NCBI GenBank assembly: GCA_938045815.1 | Contig: CALIBI010000019.1 | Span: 1-45,910 of the forward strand | DNA: 45,910 nucleotides | Direction: 5' to 3' | Source of the DNA: an uncultured Sulfolobales archaeon | GTDB lineage: Archaea; Thermoproteota; Thermoprotei_A; Sulfolobales; NBVN01 | Shown here: positions 24,820-33,349 of the stretch, piece after piece | How positions within the stretch are numbered: position 1 is the stretch's first letter | How the letters are laid out: every line of letters starts with the position of its first letter | Position numbers and translations under genes: made by a program | Notes under the pieces: model-generated | Told to the model about the DNA's origin: nothing | Seen by the model: only the letters and a program-made list of their open reading frames with translations | The model's database searches: none

Positions 24820-26169
24820 TTATTTTATGAGTGCTACGAATATATCATTAACGTTAGTGCCGGTGTATCCCGTATATATGGCTCTCCCTAACTCCTGGAA
24901 GAAGGTATAGCTGTCGTTATTTAGTAGGTATTCGTGGGGGTTTAATTTTTTCTTAACAGCTTCCTCAAAGAGCCACCCATCCACTACAGCACCGGCAGCC
25001 GGACTAATACCGTCTATCCCGTCTGTTCCGGCACAAGCAGCTACTACGTCGTGAAACCCCCTAATAGAAATAGTGAGCGAGAGACATAATTCTTGGTTCC
25101 TCCCTCCTACACCGTTCCCCCTAACCGTGACTGTGGTTTCCCCGCCTGCTAGCAGTGCGGCCGGCTTACTCAATGGTTTTGAGTAATACGTGATGTTTTT
25201 GATGATGGAGCCAAGAATTCTGCCAGCCTCACGAGCTTCACCCTCGAGCATAGATGTTAGTATCATGGTGTTGAAGCCTTTTCTTGAGAGGGTAGAACTC
25301 ATGTGATCTAGAACCGACTGATTACTGGCTATGATGAGATTATGAACCTTACTAAAGAGTGGATCTCCTTCTTTCAAGGTATCAGGCGCTTTACCAGCCA
25401 ACCCTTTCTCTACGAACACCTTCACATCATGAGGTAACTTATCCCATAATCCTCTCCTCATTAATACTTGGTAAGCATCATTGAATGAAGTATTGTCTGG
25501 TGCCGTAGGTCCTGAAGCTATTATGTCTAGTCTATCACCAACTACGTCACTAACAATTAACGTGATAATTTTTTCAGCTCTCACGTACTTAAGTAGCTTG
25601 CCTCCCTTCACCCTAGAGAACTTCTTCCTGACAGTATTGAGCTCCACTATATCAGCACCTCTCTTCATAAGTTCCTTAGTAACTAGAGATATTTCATCAA
25701 GAGTCAATCCATCTTCAGGAACCTCAAAAAGCGCTGAACCACCACCAGATACTAGCACAATAACTAAGTCTTTCTCCTTAACCTCCTTCTCCAGATAATT
25801 TAGTAGGTTGAGAGAAGACTCTAAAGTATTTGTTGCTGGGAGCGGGTGATCACCCTTCAATAATTTCACAGAACCAACCCAGCCCTCAATATCTGGGGTT
25901 ATCACGACACCACCACATACTACCTTACCAAGTAAGTCTTGAAGAGCTCTCAACATTTTAGCAGAAGCTTTACCAAACCCTACCACATGCACGCACTCAG
26001 GAATAGAGATCTCATACCCTCCCAGAATGAGTTTGCCTTCTCTTACGCTGAGATTCTTTATTACCGCATCGTAAGGATCTGCCCTAGATAAACCCTCCTC
26101 AACAACTTCTAGCAGAGTCTTATGAAGTGGTGAAACAGCTAACTCATTAAAATTTTGAATAAACCTCAT
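24820..26169 (-). CDS. Glycerate 2-kinase, GckA/MOFRL family
   Basis: A 449-residue glycerate kinase of the archaeal type. GFGKASAKM near residue 68, GDHPLPATNTLES near residue 107, LVSGGGSALFEVP near residue 140 and the C-terminal MOFRL domain (AACAGTDGIDG) are all present. The enzyme phosphorylates D-glycerate to 2-phosphoglycerate with ATP, feeding a branched Entner-Doudoroff pathway or serine/glycerate degradation into glycolysis. It has no partner in an operon here: it follows the ECF gene group on the same strand with an 80-base gap. Confidence 0.93.
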   Translation of the reverse strand: MRFIQNFNELAVSPLHKTLLEVVEEGLSRADPYDAVIKNLSVREGKLILGGYEISIPECVHVVGFGKASAKMLRALQDLLGKVVCGGVVITPDIEGWVGSVKLLKGDHPLPATNTLESSLNLLNYLEKEVKEKDLVIVLVSGGGSALFEVPEDGLTLDEISLVTKELMKRGADIVELNTVRKKFSRVKGGKLLKYVRAEKIITLIVSDVVGDRLDIIASGPTAPDNTSFNDAYQVLMRRGLWDKLPHDVKVFVEKGLAGKAPDTLKEGDPLFSKVHNLIIASNQSVLDHMSSTLSRKGFNTMILTSMLEGEAREAGRILGSIIKNITYYSKPLSKPAALLAGGETTVTVRGNGVGGRNQELCLSLTISIRGFHDVVAACAGTDGIDGISPAAGAVVDGWLFEEAVKKKLNPHEYLLNNDSYTFFQELGRAIYTGYTGTNVNDIFVALIK

Positions 26170-26233
26170 AGTAGACCCTAACTAGAATTGCTTCATACTC
26201 ACTAATATTGCTTTTATTAAGACCCTTACATCG

Positions 26234-26251
26234 AGTGACGCGTACGTCGCT
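26234..26251 (-). terminator. Weak hairpin at the end of the ECF ATPase gene
   Basis: On the minus strand AGCGACG and CGTCACT flank TACG, a 7-bp stem with one mismatch starting at the stop codon of the ECF ATPase gene. No T-run follows closely, so a terminator role is uncertain. Confidence 0.25.
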
Positions 26252-27977
26252 AAATTCTTAAAGAACTAACTAACGCTTCCGAAATCTCGCTAGTCTTCAC
26301 CAAGCCTCTCAAACCTACTTCCCTAGCTATTAGCGTTGACTGGAGTGGCATGAAGCCTTGAGTTCTCAGCCACTCAATATCGCTTAAGACTTCTCTTACG
26401 GTGCCAAGACGTTTTATAGAGCCATTATCTAACACGACCACTTTATCAGCTACTTCACTAATTAGCTGGAGATCATGCGCTACTAAGATTACGGTGCCCC
26501 CGCTCTCGACAAATCTTCTTAAAGATAACAGAAGCTGGAGACTCCTCTTATAATCGAGTCCTGAAAACGGTTCATCCAAGACTAGTGCTTGAGGCTTTAA
26601 AGCAAGTATTGAAGCTATAGCTAACCTGTGTTTCTCACCAAAACTAAGGAGGTGGGGTGAGATATCTAACGGCTTAACTAAATCAACTATCTCGAAGGCT
26701 TCCTTAATTCTGCTTTCTATTTCATCTTTCTTTAAACCAGTCTTCTTAAGAGAGAAGCTCATTTCCTCATATATTGTGCTCGCGAAGAATTGAGCTTCTG
26801 GATTCTGCATTACCATCCCAACGATCCTAGCTAATGTGGACGTGGGTGTTTTTCTAGTATCTCGCCCTGCTACAATCACGCTACCTTTCACAGGCTTTAA
26901 TAAACCGTTAAATTGCTTCACTAGAGTTGTTTTCCCAGCACCGCTATGTCCTATAATAGCTACGAACTCCCCCCTACAGATGTCTAAATTAATGTTTTTG
27001 AGAACCCATGGTAAGTCCTTCTTGTACCTGAACCAGAGATCTCTAACACTGATTAAGGAGTCGTTACACGGCTTAATAGACTCCTCTACGGGAGCGATAT
27101 GATGTAGCGTGCTTGTGTTAAGCCCTACCTTATTTATTATGTTGAGCGCCTCATTCAGTGTTACAGGCATCTTATTTCTGATGAGGTTCGGCTTACGCTC
27201 ACTTATCTTATAGAAGATTTCAGAAACTTGTGGAGGTCTTACTCCAGTTTTCTGAATTAACTCAACATCATTAAATATCTCTTGCGGTGTTCCTTCACCC
27301 GTAAACTCGCCGTCCTTCATTATCACGATCTTGTCAGCATGTTCCGCTATCCACTCAATTCTGTGCTCAACCACTAGTAAAGAAAGATTCGTCTCTCTCT
27401 TCAGCTTCTCGACTAGACTTAATATCCTGGTGGTTCCTACGTGATCCAGCATAGAAGTAGGCTCGTCTAAAACAAGAATTTTAGGTCTTAGAGCAAGTAC
27501 TGATGCTATGGCTAGTACTTGCTTCTCTCCGGAACTAAGTTCGTGTGGATCTTCAAACTCTCTGCCTCTAAACCCAATAAAGTCTAGGATTTCAGTTACT
27601 CGGTTTTCAATTTCCTTTCTATCTAGGTTTAAGTTCTCCAACCCAAACACTAACTCCTCAAGAACTGTAGGCATTATAACCTGGAGTTCAGGATTCTGAA
27701 AAACAAAACCTATATGTCTGCTCAGTATTTCAGGTCTTACTTCTTTAGTATTCATCCCTAGAACACTCACGTTACCTTTTAATTCTCCTCTTATTACGTG
27801 CGGTATCATCCCGACCAGGGTGTATAAGAATGTTGACTTGCCGCAACCTGAAGGACCCATGATAACTACTGTTTCTCCCTCTCTCATTTTAAAGTTAAGG
27901 TTTTTTAGAACCCACTCATTACTAGCTGAGTACTTAAACCATAGATCCTCAACACTAATTACTGTAGACATACTCAC
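26250..27977 (-). CDS. ECF transporter ATPase, fused A and A' domains (second system)
   Basis: A 575-residue tandem ABC ATPase. Domain 1: Walker A GPSGCGKSTFL (near residue 38), signature LSSGEKQVLAIAS, Walker B ILVLDEPTSMLD. Domain 2: Walker A GHSGAGKTTLV, signature LSFGEKHRLAIAS, Walker B LVLDEPFSGLD. A linker of about 70 residues joins them. It should power an energy-coupling-factor importer with the T protein whose gene overlaps it by four bases. The matching S component is probably the gene at 31065, on the other strand. The frame begins at GTG; an ATG two codons later is equally possible. Confidence 0.93.
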   Translation of the reverse strand: MSMSTVISVEDLWFKYSASNEWVLKNLNFKMREGETVVIMGPSGCGKSTFLYTLVGMIPHVIRGELKGNVSVLGMNTKEVRPEILSRHIGFVFQNPELQVIMPTVLEELVFGLENLNLDRKEIENRVTEILDFIGFRGREFEDPHELSSGEKQVLAIASVLALRPKILVLDEPTSMLDHVGTTRILSLVEKLKRETNLSLLVVEHRIEWIAEHADKIVIMKDGEFTGEGTPQEIFNDVELIQKTGVRPPQVSEIFYKISERKPNLIRNKMPVTLNEALNIINKVGLNTSTLHHIAPVEESIKPCNDSLISVRDLWFRYKKDLPWVLKNINLDICRGEFVAIIGHSGAGKTTLVKQFNGLLKPVKGSVIVAGRDTRKTPTSTLARIVGMVMQNPEAQFFASTIYEEMSFSLKKTGLKKDEIESRIKEAFEIVDLVKPLDISPHLLSFGEKHRLAIASILALKPQALVLDEPFSGLDYKRSLQLLLSLRRFVESGGTVILVAHDLQLISEVADKVVVLDNGSIKRLGTVREVLSDIEWLRTQGFMPLQSTLIAREVGLRGLVKTSEISEALVSSLRI

Positions 27978-28795
27978 ACGCCCCTTAAGAAGTAATATGT
28001 AGAGAAACCTGTTAACTTAAGGATAATTAACGACGCGTATATTACTGCTAGCAGCAACAGTGATATTGTGTCTTTCCTACTCCATCTAGGAGGGAAGTAG
28101 TATGATCTTTTAGGGTACGCTCCGAACCCTCTAACACTTAAAACTATGCTTAAGTCCCACACGTAACTCATCATCCTTATTACTAAAGGAACGAAAATAG
28201 GAACTACGTAAACTATCTTCTTGACAGGATTTCTTGAATCAACTTCTAGTCCTCTAGCTTTCTGAACATCAACTATGTTCCTTATCTCCATGAACGTGTA
28301 GGGGAGTAAACCTAAGGCTAGGGCAAACATAAAGCCTGCTTTATAAGGTAGCCCGGCTCTAGTGATGACGTAATGTAAGTCATACATCTTAGTAGTACTC
28401 ATGACTAACAAGAAAGCCGTAATTGGGTTTACTATCAAGAAGAACTTCCCAGTTCCTACCAAGAGACCTACATCAGTTAATCTTATGTTAGCTAGAGGGA
28501 AAGTAGCTACGTAGATGCCTACGTCCTGATACATAGATGCCCACACTAAAGTAGTCACTAGAAAGAATACTATGCTGTATGCTATAGTTAAAATGGCTCT
28601 TTTCACAGATATTTTAGCGAGTATTAGCCCTACTATAAGTGATAAGTACACGAATACTGAAACAGAACCATCCCACTGACTAACCACGGAAGCTGAGAAA
28701 GCTAAGACAAACCAAGCTAATTTCACACGAGCATCTAACCTATGTATTACGGACTCCCTAGGAATGTAGAGCCCTGATAGAGACACTTTAGTCAC
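27974..28795 (-). CDS. ECF transporter transmembrane (T) component
   Basis: A 273-residue membrane protein of the EcfT/CbiQ family. The N-terminus SVIHRLDARVKLAWFVLAF is the usual first-helix signature, and VDVQKARGLEVDSRNP near residue 180 plus LSVRGFGAYPKRSYY near residue 225 are the two arginine-containing coupling-helix motifs that contact the ATPases. About five or six membrane segments. It forms the energizing module with the overlapping A-A' gene. It starts at GTG, with a TATA-like TTTAAACTTAAG about 45 bases upstream and a tandem 9-base repeat between. Confidence 0.9.
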   Translation of the reverse strand: MTKVSLSGLYIPRESVIHRLDARVKLAWFVLAFSASVVSQWDGSVSVFVYLSLIVGLILAKISVKRAILTIAYSIVFFLVTTLVWASMYQDVGIYVATFPLANIRLTDVGLLVGTGKFFLIVNPITAFLLVMSTTKMYDLHYVITRAGLPYKAGFMFALALGLLPYTFMEIRNIVDVQKARGLEVDSRNPVKKIVYVVPIFVPLVIRMMSYVWDLSIVLSVRGFGAYPKRSYYFPPRWSRKDTISLLLLAVIYASLIILKLTGFSTYYFLRGV

Positions 28796-28803
28796 CTGAC
28801 GGT

Positions 28804-28830
28804 TTCTTACGATTCTTATGATTCTTATAA
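28804..28830. repeat. Three tandem 9-base repeats upstream of the EcfT gene
   Basis: TTCTTACGA, TTCTTATGA and TTCTTATAA lie head to tail, differing at positions 7-8, between the likely TATA region (TTTAAACTTAAG on the minus strand) and the GTG start of the EcfT gene. They may be a protein-binding array or a chance slip-strand repeat. The flanking ACTTAAGTTTAAAAACTTTTAAGT (28833-28856) is an imperfect palindrome. Confidence 0.4.
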
Positions 28831-28892
28831 TGACTTAAGTTTAAAAACTTTTAAGTAGAACGCGATACCCTTAGTTAGAGAGCTACATAACA

Positions 28893-29906
28893 CTATAAAA
28901 CAGTTATGTGAACTTTTATTTCTCTCCTATCAAAACTCTTCTCGAACGCCTCGACACCCTTACTTAAAGGAAATTCTGAAGTAACTAATCTATCTACCTG
29001 AACTACCTTCTCTCTTAGTATTTTTATGGCTTTCTTAAAGGGACCGCACCTACTCCCTACAAGACTGACTTCCTTCACTACTAGCTTAGTCACGTCGATT
29101 TTGGTTGGGATGCCGTGAGTAGACTTAACTGCTATGACACCTCGTGGTCTCACAATCTCGATAGCTTCCTGAAGTCCTTCAGGAGTTCCTGAAGCCTCAA
29201 CTACGTAATCAAACCCCGCTCCTTCAGGAGTGTTTCTGGCAATCGCCTCAGCTAATTCTTCACTTGATAACACTTCGTGCGCGCCCATCTCGAGAGCTAT
29301 ACTCCTCTTAGGAGTGTTTGGTCTAGCTACAGCTACCAAGAATCTTGGTTCATAAAGTCTTGAGAGAAGTCCTAAAGCTAGGAGCCCTATAGTCCCAATC
29401 CCTATCACTGCTATGTTTGAGTTGCGTTGAGGTGGTGCTAACTCAGTCATCTCGACTACTGCGGCAAGAGGTTCAACGAAGGCTGCTTGTAGAGGTGTTA
29501 GATCGTCCACTATATGTATTAAATCAAGTCTACTCACCACGTACTCGGCAAAACCGCCGTCAACAGATATACCTAAAGTCTTTCTGTATGGGCAGTGTGT
29601 AGATAAACCGTTCCTACAATACCAACACTTACCACAGTGAAAATTTATTTCTGTAGTAACTCTAGCGCCGATTAAAGACTTATCAGAATTTGAGTTCCTA
29701 CCTAAATCAACAACCCTGCCGGAAACTTCATGACCAAGTATTATGGGGATTTTACCGGGCACGTAGGTTCCTTTATAGAAAGCCTTATCAGTACCGCAGA
29801 TACCTGATCTCTCAACCTTAATCAATACTTGGTTCTCGCTTAAATCAGGCTCAGGGACTTCTGTTAACCTCAAAACACCTGGCGCGTGGAGAACTAGGGC
29901 TTTCAT
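28893..29906 (-). CDS. Zinc-dependent alcohol/polyol dehydrogenase (MDR family)
   Basis: A 337-residue medium-chain dehydrogenase. Catalytic zinc ligands lie in GICGTD and ILGHEVSG, structural zinc is bound by the cysteines of CGKCWYCRNGLSTHC, and the NAD(P) fold has GIGTIGLLALG near residue 165. It oxidises or reduces a polyol, sugar or amino-acid alcohol; sorbitol- or threonine-dehydrogenase-like substrates are possible but not decided. The ORF track starts at TTG 29966, which adds 20 residues unlike the family; ATG 29906 opens directly with the usual MKALVLHAPG and is preferred. It follows the nucleoside phosphorylase gene and may share its transcript. Confidence 0.87.
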   Translation of the reverse strand: MKALVLHAPGVLRLTEVPEPDLSENQVLIKVERSGICGTDKAFYKGTYVPGKIPIILGHEVSGRVVDLGRNSNSDKSLIGARVTTEINFHCGKCWYCRNGLSTHCPYRKTLGISVDGGFAEYVVSRLDLIHIVDDLTPLQAAFVEPLAAVVEMTELAPPQRNSNIAVIGIGTIGLLALGLLSRLYEPRFLVAVARPNTPKRSIALEMGAHEVLSSEELAEAIARNTPEGAGFDYVVEASGTPEGLQEAIEIVRPRGVIAVKSTHGIPTKIDVTKLVVKEVSLVGSRCGPFKKAIKILREKVVQVDRLVTSEFPLSKGVEAFEKSFDRREIKVHITVL

Positions 29907-29962
29907 CTTAATCAACCCATAATAAGTAGTTACGAATTTATTATTTTCCATATCCTCAATAA

Positions 29963-30700
29963 TCAAGCTCGTTTCACGTTAGTTGGTGTTTTGATGAGTG
30001 CTTCCAGAACGCTACTAGCTACTTGCTTTACGAACTTCTCTAGCTCATCTGCTAGGAAGAATCTAGTTGGTTTGATTAGTGAGTTACTCACGATTAGCAC
30101 GGAAGCTGTTCTCACGTTTCTTAAGAGACCTAGTACATACAATATGGCTGTCTCCATATCTACCGCAACAACACCTCTCTTAACCCACTTACTAATAAAT
30201 CCTTCCTCAGTATAGAAAGCATCGCAACTCACTATAGGAGCTATTAAATACTTAATACCGGAAGAACGTATTTCCTTGATTATATTCTCAAATAACTGAA
30301 AATCGGGAACAGCTGCTTGAGAAACTGGTTCACCCAAGTACTGATAAAAAATCCCACCAGAATAGTATGATGCTCCAGAAGGTATAACTACATCACCTAC
30401 ATCTAGCTCATTAATCATAGCACCGCAAGTCCCTAACCTAACTAAGACTCTAGCACCCAACATAATTAATTCCTCTATCACTAGGGCTGCTGACCCAGAA
30501 CCTACTCCATGAACAGCTAGAGTAATCGGTTCTCCCTTAAAGAAGCCCGTATAAACGTAGTAATTTCTAACACTACTTACCAATCTAGGCATCTCCAGGA
30601 ATTCTTTTAGTAAATTAATACGTGCTGGATCACCAGCAATAATAACTCTTTCAGCAATATCTTCTCTCCTGTGAACTCTTATATGAACCGTCTCACTCAT
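29963..30700 (-). CDS. Purine/uridine nucleoside phosphorylase
   Basis: A 245-residue member of the PNP/UDP phosphorylase family 1. The phosphate-binding start IIAGDPARI near residue 20, VRLGTCGAM near residue 88 and the nucleoside-contacting VAVDMETAILY near residue 180 are intact. It splits nucleosides with phosphate to a free base and ribose 1-phosphate. Crenarchaeal relatives include MTA phosphorylase and broad purine nucleoside phosphorylases; specificity is undecided. It lies in divergent position to the small membrane protein/ECF S operon, sharing a back-to-back TATA region, and near an MTA/SAH-type deaminase, so a nucleoside salvage role is likely. ATG start with GGAGAG upstream. Confidence 0.88.
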   Translation of the reverse strand: MSETVHIRVHRREDIAERVIIAGDPARINLLKEFLEMPRLVSSVRNYYVYTGFFKGEPITLAVHGVGSGSAALVIEELIMLGARVLVRLGTCGAMINELDVGDVVIPSGASYYSGGIFYQYLGEPVSQAAVPDFQLFENIIKEIRSSGIKYLIAPIVSCDAFYTEEGFISKWVKRGVVAVDMETAILYVLGLLRNVRTASVLIVSNSLIKPTRFFLADELEKFVKQVASSVLEALIKTPTNVKRA

Positions 30701-30737
30701 ATGATTTTCTCTCCACGTATTCTTGACTTAAACTTAA

Positions 30738-30757
30738 ATATAAAAATTTATATAGTT
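30738..30757. promoter_or_regulatory. Back-to-back divergent TATA boxes
   Basis: AATATAAAAATTTATATAG holds a TATA box for each direction almost touching: TTATATAG toward the ECF S operon (ATG 30787, ribosome site GTGAGGT) and TTTTTATATT toward the nucleoside phosphorylase (ATG 30700, ribosome site GTGGAGAG). The 86-base gap leaves no room for separate promoters, so the two transcripts probably compete or are co-regulated. Confidence 0.5.
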
Positions 30758-30786
30758 CAAATAATTATTATAGTGAGGTAAACCCT

Positions 30787-31062
30787 ATGATAGATCCGTA
30801 TCTCGTCTTAACCGTTATAGGAATAGTAATACTTGTTATCGGTGTAGTTCTCTTAGCTGGAAAGATGAAGGGAGGGCTTATATTATCGCTGATAGGAATC
30901 TTATGGCTTTTCACTATGGGACTCTATTACGCCTTCACTTACACCGGAGTATATAGCTCAGGTCTTTACCCAATAGCTAACATAATAGGTGTCGTGCTTT
31001 TGATTGTTGGCTTAGTCTTAGTGCTTCGTTACTGGGCACGAACAGGTGTATTGAGGAGGTGA
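30787..31062 (+). CDS. Small membrane protein, first gene of the ECF S operon
   Basis: A 91-residue hydrophobic protein with three predicted membrane helices (residues ~6-24, 28-48 and 60-80) and a basic C-terminal tail (RYWARTGVLRR). I recognise no family. Its stop lies inside the ribosome binding site/start region of the S-component gene, so the two are cotranslated; it may be an accessory subunit of the transporter. The ATG follows GTGAGGT. Confidence 0.72.
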   Translation: MIDPYLVLTVIGIVILVIGVVLLAGKMKGGLILSLIGILWLFTMGLYYAFTYTGVYSSGLYPIANIIGVVLLIVGLVLVLRYWARTGVLRR

Positions 31063-31064
31063 GT

Positions 31065-31925
31065 ATGATGGCTTCTAAGTCTGTCTCATCTGCTTTATGG
31101 ATTATTGCTTTCATAATAGCTGTTATCTTCGTGGTTTTCATATTCTATATAGGGTTCGACATACTGACTAAGGGGCTTGATAAACCTGGTGAGTGGATCA
31201 TAACACAGCCCTTCAACGTCTTAGTAGGATATGAAATAGTAGGAACAGATGGAGCATTCTTAGTTAGCGGAGTTTTATGGGTTGTAGGCACAATCATATT
31301 CTTCATGGAGTTAAGCGGCAGAACTTTCAAAGGTTTTAGGATAGTAAGGCAAGAAATAAAATGGGACGCGATTGATGTCTCTACTACTGCATTATCTGCA
31401 GCTGTTTACGGTGGTGCGTTAGCAGCTACTGGAGGAATTCCCATAATACCGGGCTTTACGTGGGTGAGACCTGGTAATGCTCTAGCACCACTCTTCGGAA
31501 TACTATTCGGTATTCCCGGAGCTTTAGGAACATCGATAGGAAACTTCATAGCTGACGCGTTAGCTGGATACTTAGGTGTAGGAAGTATAGGAGGTTTCAT
31601 AGGAAACTTCATAATAGCTTACGTGCCTTACAAGTTAATGAGAGACCACAGCTTCAGGACGCCGCGCAGCATAATTGAATTCTACGTATGGGGAGTTCTG
31701 GTAGCTAGTGTGTGGTGCTCGCTATACATTTCTTGGTGGCTTGATGCCCTACAGCCTGTCATAGGACTACCTAGAGGGTTCATTTGGGGCTTCTTTGCAC
31801 CTTGGGTAATATTCAACAACGCATTCATAACAGCTATAGTAACTCCAATATTAGGCTTCATACTATATCCACCAATAAAGGCGCGAGGTCTCTACTGGGC
31901 TGACAGAATAAGAATCATAGGATAA
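31065..31925 (+). CDS. ECF transporter substrate-binding (S) component, extended form
   Basis: A membrane protein of about 286 residues. The central SAAVYGGALAATGGIPIIPGFTWVRPGNALAPLFGILFGIPGALGTSIGNFIADALAG carries the S-component pattern: a ligand-pocket segment and a small-residue helix that packs on EcfT. About 100 additional N-terminal residues with two membrane helices are unusual for S components. The ligand is unknown; its neighbours, a nucleoside phosphorylase and a purine-type deaminase, suggest a nucleoside or base. ATG 31065 or 31068 is preferred to GTG 31059 because GAGGAGGTG overlaps the latter. It probably works with the A-A' and T genes at 26.2-28.8 kb. Confidence 0.78.
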   Translation: MMASKSVSSALWIIAFIIAVIFVVFIFYIGFDILTKGLDKPGEWIITQPFNVLVGYEIVGTDGAFLVSGVLWVVGTIIFFMELSGRTFKGFRIVRQEIKWDAIDVSTTALSAAVYGGALAATGGIPIIPGFTWVRPGNALAPLFGILFGIPGALGTSIGNFIADALAGYLGVGSIGGFIGNFIIAYVPYKLMRDHSFRTPRSIIEFYVWGVLVASVWCSLYISWWLDALQPVIGLPRGFIWGFFAPWVIFNNAFITAIVTPILGFILYPPIKARGLYWADRIRIIG

Positions 31926-31932
31926 GTATAAC

Positions 31933-31945
31933 GCCTTTTTAAGGC
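31933..31945 (+). terminator. Short hairpin after the ECF S gene
   Basis: GCCTT and AAGGC around TTT, eight bases after the stop codon, form a small stem containing a run of five T. A minimal terminator is plausible. Confidence 0.35.
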
Positions 31946-31979
31946 AACTTAATACTTTAAGCTTAATTTTTAATGTTCT

Positions 31980-31989
31980 GTTTAAATAG
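31980..31989 (+). promoter_or_regulatory. TATA box of the MTA/SAH deaminase-like gene
   Basis: GTTTAAATAG is centred 26 bases before the GTG at 32011, predicting transcription that starts at the initiation codon (leaderless mRNA). Confidence 0.45.
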
Positions 31990-32010
31990 AAATACTGAGG
32001 TGTTTATGTA

Positions 32011-33330
32011 GTGCTTGTATGTTTGAGAGGCTTCATAATATCTATGAGTGAGACGTACGGTCTAGTGAATGACGGACTTGTTGTTTTCGACGACACTACC
32101 GGATTAATAGAGGACGTGGTAGAATGGGATGAAAGAGACTCTGTTAAGTGTGATCTTATTGAAGGAAACGAGTACGCATTAGTAATGCCTGGACTAATAA
32201 ACACTCATACGCACGTACCGATGCTTATTCTCCAGGGATTAGGAGCTGGCTTAACAGGGTTTGATTGGTTAAGGAAAATCTGGTGTGTTGAGGGTTTGCT
32301 AAGACCTGAGCACGTCTACATATCTGCTAAGGCTTCAATACTCTTGATGTTGGAGAACGGTATTACTACTTTCGCTGATCACTATTTCTATGAGGAGGAA
32401 GTAGTTAGAGCTGTTGAGGAACTGGGTGTCAGGGGTGTTCTAGCTAAGACTGTCATAGAGTATAGTGAGCACGCACCAAAACACTCGATTGAAGACTCTA
32501 TTAACTTCGCAATGAGATTTCGCGGGATAGCGAATGATAGAGTAAGAACCATGCTTGGGGTTCACGCAATGTATTCATGCGGCACTGAAACACTGCTTAA
32601 AGCTGTTGAGTATTCTCAAAAGTATGGTGTGAGAATTCACATGCACTTTTCAGAATCTCTGCACGAACTAGAGTATGTTAGAGACAAGTACGGTAGGACA
32701 CCTACCAGCCTAGCAGAAGAACTAGGAATCCTTAAAACAAAGCCTTTACTAGCTCACGCTACGTACCTCAGTAATGAGGATATCGAGACACTCTCTAAGC
32801 ATAAAGTGTATGTAGCTTACTCGCCATTCACGATAATGAGTTGGGGTCAGGATATAGCGAGAGTCAGTGATTTAGTAGAGAAAGGTGTAACAGTGTCCCT
32901 AGCTACTGACGGACCGGTAACAGACGGTGACTTAAGTCTCTTCAAGCAAATGAAGCTAGCCATAGCCGCGCAGTCAAGTCGTTATAAAACACCGATTAAG
33001 CTCCAGCCAAGAGAAGTTCTTGAGATGGTTACTAAGAAAGCTGCAGAGAGTCTTGGAATAGATGATCTAGTCGGGATTTTAGAACCAGGTAAGAAAGCCG
33101 ACATAATAGTATTGAAACCTCCTAAGACTAGGTTAGTGGGCTTGCGTGACAACCCCTTCACCACCGTGGTCTTCAACCTAGGAGACGAGAGCGTTAATGA
33201 CGTGTATGTTGACGGGAAAAAGATAATCTCTAATAAAACGCTACTGAGAATAAATATAGAAAAGCTTCATAAACAACTAGTAGATACTCGCACAAAGCTT
33301 TTTGAGGAAGCTATAGTGTGTGATAGGTAA
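32011..33330 (+). CDS. MTA/SAH deaminase-like amidohydrolase
   Basis: A 439-residue amidohydrolase. Metal ligands and catalytic residues are NTHTHVPM (near residue 66), HMHFSES with the HxxE glutamate, LAHATYL and SLATDGP; the C-terminal GILEPGKKADIIVL closes the composite beta domain. This is the 5'-methylthioadenosine/S-adenosylhomocysteine deaminase and chlorohydrolase group, which deaminates adenine-type nucleosides to inosine forms. Together with the nucleoside phosphorylase it could salvage MTA, SAH or adenosine. The GTG start coincides with the transcription start predicted from the TATA box. Exact substrate undecided. Confidence 0.85.
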   Translation: MLVCLRGFIISMSETYGLVNDGLVVFDDTTGLIEDVVEWDERDSVKCDLIEGNEYALVMPGLINTHTHVPMLILQGLGAGLTGFDWLRKIWCVEGLLRPEHVYISAKASILLMLENGITTFADHYFYEEEVVRAVEELGVRGVLAKTVIEYSEHAPKHSIEDSINFAMRFRGIANDRVRTMLGVHAMYSCGTETLLKAVEYSQKYGVRIHMHFSESLHELEYVRDKYGRTPTSLAEELGILKTKPLLAHATYLSNEDIETLSKHKVYVAYSPFTIMSWGQDIARVSDLVEKGVTVSLATDGPVTDGDLSLFKQMKLAIAAQSSRYKTPIKLQPREVLEMVTKKAAESLGIDDLVGILEPGKKADIIVLKPPKTRLVGLRDNPFTTVVFNLGDESVNDVYVDGKKIISNKTLLRINIEKLHKQLVDTRTKLFEEAIVCDR

Positions 33331-33349
33331 ACCGTAACTAGAGACTTCT

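Noticed and set aside
29907-29966. 20-residue extension of the alcohol dehydrogenase
   Set aside because: The family begins at MKALVLHAPG; the extension has no resemblance to the family, although its TTGA overlap with the phosphorylase stop is noted.
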